Notes under the pieces: model-generated
Told to the model about the DNA's origin: nothing
Database searches by the model: none
Seen by the model: only the letters and a program-made list of their open reading frames with translations
Source of the DNA: Actinacidiphila oryziradicis
GTDB lineage: Bacteria; Actinomycetota; Actinomycetes; Streptomycetales; Streptomycetaceae
DNA: 64,000 bases
Assembly: GCF_005047355.1 (NCBI RefSeq)
Contig: NZ_SUMC01000015.1
Location: 62,001 to 126,000, forward strand
Direction: 5' to 3'
Made by a program: the position numbers and the translations under genes
Part shown: positions 62,476 through 64,000 of the stretch, one piece after another
Layout: the number at the start of each line of letters is the position of its first letter
Position numbering within the stretch: the stretch's first letter is position 1

Positions 62476-62592
62476 GGTGTCCTCCGATCTCGCAGAATTC
62501 TCTCCTCCGATTTTTATCCTACGCTGTCCCCGCCGATAATCCTGTTCTGTGCTGGTCAGGCGGCCTTACGTTTTTGGCCGGATTGATCGATC

Positions 62593-62623
62593 CTTGGCAG
62601 GGAGCGGGCGAGTTCCTGCCAAG
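62593..62623. terminator. Hairpin with 9-bp perfect arms
   Basis: CTTGGCAGG and CCTGCCAAG around 13 bases, in the gap 62476-62744 and downstream of the stop of the small minus-strand gene at 62745. Possible terminator for that gene; no T-tract is present. Confidence 0.4.
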
Positions 62624-62669
62624 AAGCCCCCGGGCCTCTCCTGGCCCGCTGCTCCAAGGGCGCGTCGTC

Positions 62670-62750
62670 GTGCTGTGCTCGGTGTGCGGCGCGAAGCTGG
62701 CCGGCCGGGAGGCCCGCAGGCGGGGCTGCCGGGGCTGTGAACGGTTATGA
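62670..62750 (+). other. Micro-ORF with two CxxC pairs, or gene remnant
   Basis: 26 codons from a GTG: CSVCGAKLAGREARRRGCRG then CERL-stop. Two CxxC pairs 18 residues apart look like a zinc ribbon. There is no clear ribosome site; it contains a TTA codon and its end overlaps the convergent gene by six bases. It may be the tail of a lost zinc-binding protein. Confidence 0.3.
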
Positions 62751-63029
62751 GGCTTGGGGGACTGCGGTGTCGCGGAGGTGCCGGACGCCGCTTTCCTGCA
62801 GGGTGCCGTCTTCCTGTTCGAACTGGGAGAGTGCGAGGCCGAGGCCGAAGAAGGTGGGTGCCCATTCGCCGACGAAGATGCCCCACCGGTCGGCGCGTTC
62901 GACTCCGGCGCCTGGTTCTGCGTTGAGGCTCCCGGCCCAGGCGATGACGCTGAGGCCGATGCTGCCCATGGCGGCGAGGTAGGCGTGTTCGCTGCGGATG
63001 CCCATGTCGTGCAGTTTCTTGATGATCAC
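62745..63029 (-). CDS. Small putative membrane protein of unknown function
   Basis: 94 residues from the GTG at 63029, chosen for AAAGGAGC seven bases upstream; an in-frame extension to 63089 has no ribosome site. It reads IIKKLHDMGIRSEHAYLAAM then one membrane helix (GSIGLSVIAWAGSLNA) and a second weak one (PTFFGLGLAL). It seems to be conserved among streptomycetes, from memory; function unknown. Confidence 0.65.
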   Translation of the reverse strand: MIIKKLHDMGIRSEHAYLAAMGSIGLSVIAWAGSLNAEPGAGVERADRWGIFVGEWAPTFFGLGLALSQFEQEDGTLQESGVRHLRDTAVPQAS

Positions 63030-63129
63030 GGCGTGCTCCTTTGCTGTCGTGTTCTCTGACCGGGTGCCCCTGCATGCCGCGTATGACACCTACGTGTAAC
63101 GATCGGGCAGGTGGTCATCTCTCCCGCGC

Positions 63130-63302
63130 GTCCCGGATGCTCCGTGCTCCAGTGCCACCAGGCGTTGATGGGAGAGCCGTCACCGGTGGCGGCGAACCAG
63201 CCCTGTTAGCCGATGCTGACCTTGCCGACGACGTCTCCGGCGGCCCTGGCGCCGGGCGTCGCGGTGGACGCCGTGGCGGCCCGCGCCAGGCAGAAGGCCC
63301 CC
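63130..63302 (-). pseudogene. Relic of a secreted GH71/99-like enzyme with stop codon
   Basis: ARAAGDVVGKVSIG-stop-QGWFAATGDGSPINAWWHWS: the start of the mature secreted GH71/99-like family, with TAA in place of the Tyr codon of GYQGWF. Only about 50 codons remain. It is the same gene segment as the relic at 17760-17890, but a different copy (here the ATGDGSP part survives). Confidence 0.75.
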
Positions 63303-63319
63303 AGGGGTGCGCGTTCAAT

Positions 63320-63458
63320 TACACGAGGGCAAACCACCGAACAACGCCGTTGGCGGTCGATGCGTTCGGGGTGTCCAGGAACAGGCCGCTGTTGCGGGCC
63401 ACGAAGGTGCGGAATTGGTGGCGGCCACGCACGAGCGGCTGTTCTGGTTGATCACTTC
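63320..63458 (-). other. Possible ricin-type lectin remnant after the CBM6 gene
   Basis: Downstream of the CBM6 stop, the frame ending RNSGLFLDTPNASTANGVVR resembles a beta-trefoil repeat (NSG.CLD.P..STANG). It is out of frame with the CBM6 protein and has no start. If real, the CBM6 protein once carried a lectin domain or a neighbour was lost. Confidence 0.3.
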
Positions 63459-64000
63459 CTACCGGGCCGGCGAGTTGATGCCGGTCCCGGCCGAGGCGAA
63501 CGTGAGGTAGTTGATGTTCCAGCCGCCGTTGTCCTGATTTAGCGTCAGGACCTGCTGGCCGGCCGGGAGTGTGACGCTTGCCGTGACCGTGGTCCAGGTC
63601 TGCCAGCCGCCGGTCGATGGGATGTTGACCGTCCCGCTCAGGTTCGTTCCCGATGCGTCGGACAGGTGCAGCGCGCCGGTCACGGCGGAGGGTGCCGCGA
63701 CCCGGAGGCTCACTGTGTAGGTACCGGCCGAGGCCGCGTTCACGGTGTAGCGGAACCACTGCCCGATGCCGGTCCAGCCGAGGTTGTAGCCGCCGCCGGT
63801 GTCCGAGGTCGTCTCCAGGTCGACGCCGTCGGAGCGGTAGCCGGTACCGTTCCCGTTGATCGAGGTGACGTTGTAGGCGACGCCCTGGCCCCCGGTGTCG
63901 TAGTTCTCCGCCTGCACGGTACCCGGCACCGCGGCGGCGGTGCCGCCGTACGGCCCCCCGGGCGTGGGGTTCTGCCAGCTGTTGTTGTTCACCGTCGCCG
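63459..64000 (-). CDS. C-terminal part of a secreted CBM6 protein (5' end outside the window)
   Basis: About 180 residues are visible in an open frame running off the right edge; the GTG at 63992 is internal, not the start. A Gly/Pro linker (NNSWQNPTPGGPYGG) leads into a complete CBM6: AVPGTVQAENYDTGGQGVAY, GYRSDGVDLE, NLGWTGIGQWFRYTVN, GGWQTWTTV and QDNGGWNINYL, holding the usual aromatic ligand residues. The upstream catalytic domain is not seen. It is a secreted carbohydrate-active enzyme. Confidence 0.88.
   Translation of the reverse strand, partial: ATVNNNSWQNPTPGGPYGGTAAAVPGTVQAENYDTGGQGVAYNVTSINGNGTGYRSDGVDLETTSDTGGGYNLGWTGIGQWFRYTVNAASAGTYTVSLRVAAPSAVTGALHLSDASGTNLSGTVNIPSTGGWQTWTTVTASVTLPAGQQVLTLNQDNGGWNINYLTFASAGTGINSPAR

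Noticed and set aside
62299..62586. Plus-strand frame opposite the 51-aa membrane protein
   Set aside because: Asp/Gln-rich antisense translation; the minus-strand frame has GGAGG, two helices and a known small-family form.

Overview
The window is very GC-rich actinobacterial DNA. It uses GTG as well as ATG starts, GGAGG-type ribosome binding sites, overlapping ATGA/GTGA stop-start junctions and only two in-frame TTA codons that I could find. It also carries many secreted hydrolases and two sugar ABC systems without an ATPase. This points to Streptomyces or a close relative in the Streptomycetaceae, probably an accessory region, because relics of transposases, an integrase and truncated genes sit between the intact genes.

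Layout: 1-17.7 kb holds secreted proteins: two GH87-type (alpha-1,3-glucanase-like) beta-helix enzymes, a two-subunit molybdenum hydroxylase on the minus strand, three beta-propeller/sialidase-like exoproteins and a convergent pair of small paralogous proteins with a chagasin-like pattern. A truncated EamA transporter and tyrosine recombinase and transposase relics lie among them. 17.8-26.1 kb is one minus-strand sugar operon: lipoprotein, two permeases, epimerase, ThuA, two Gfo/Idh/MocA dehydrogenases and a TIM-barrel isomerase. A divergent GntR/LacI-type regulator faces it across a pair of inverted TTGACATGTTAA operators and is followed by a mannonate dehydratase-type enolase. 28.7-33.1 kb is a large secreted GH2 enzyme flanked by two copies of a 116-bp direct repeat.

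34.1-54.1 kb is a second sugar-use region: a frameshifted ThuA, a Gfo/Idh/MocA dehydrogenase, GH38 alpha-mannosidase, DUF2264 protein, a second GH38 and a ROK regulator. A convergent, unusual regulator follows, in which a whole IS630-like transposase body without its acidic catalytic residues is fused to a ROK repressor. Then come a GH42-like secreted enzyme and a divergent ABC importer (binding protein plus two permeases). A permease fragment and a GH38 fragment at the edges are remains of related genes.

54.3-64 kb is less uniform: two NAD(P)-binding reductases with a TetR regulator, an aldo/keto reductase, small membrane proteins (one a 51-aa DUF6131-like gene), a CMAS-like methyltransferase with less GC-biased codons, relics of an IS3 element and a PP2C phosphatase, and finally the C-terminus of a CBM6 protein running off the window.

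Working picture (inference): the secreted GH87, GH2, GH42-like and CBM6 proteins attack polysaccharides, perhaps alpha-glucan and mannose-containing polymers such as fungal walls. Two MalEFG-type systems import the oligosaccharides, probably energised by a shared ATPase of the MsiK type encoded elsewhere. Cytoplasmic GH38 mannosidases and ThuA/Gfo/isomerase enzymes process them, under control of GntR and ROK repressors.
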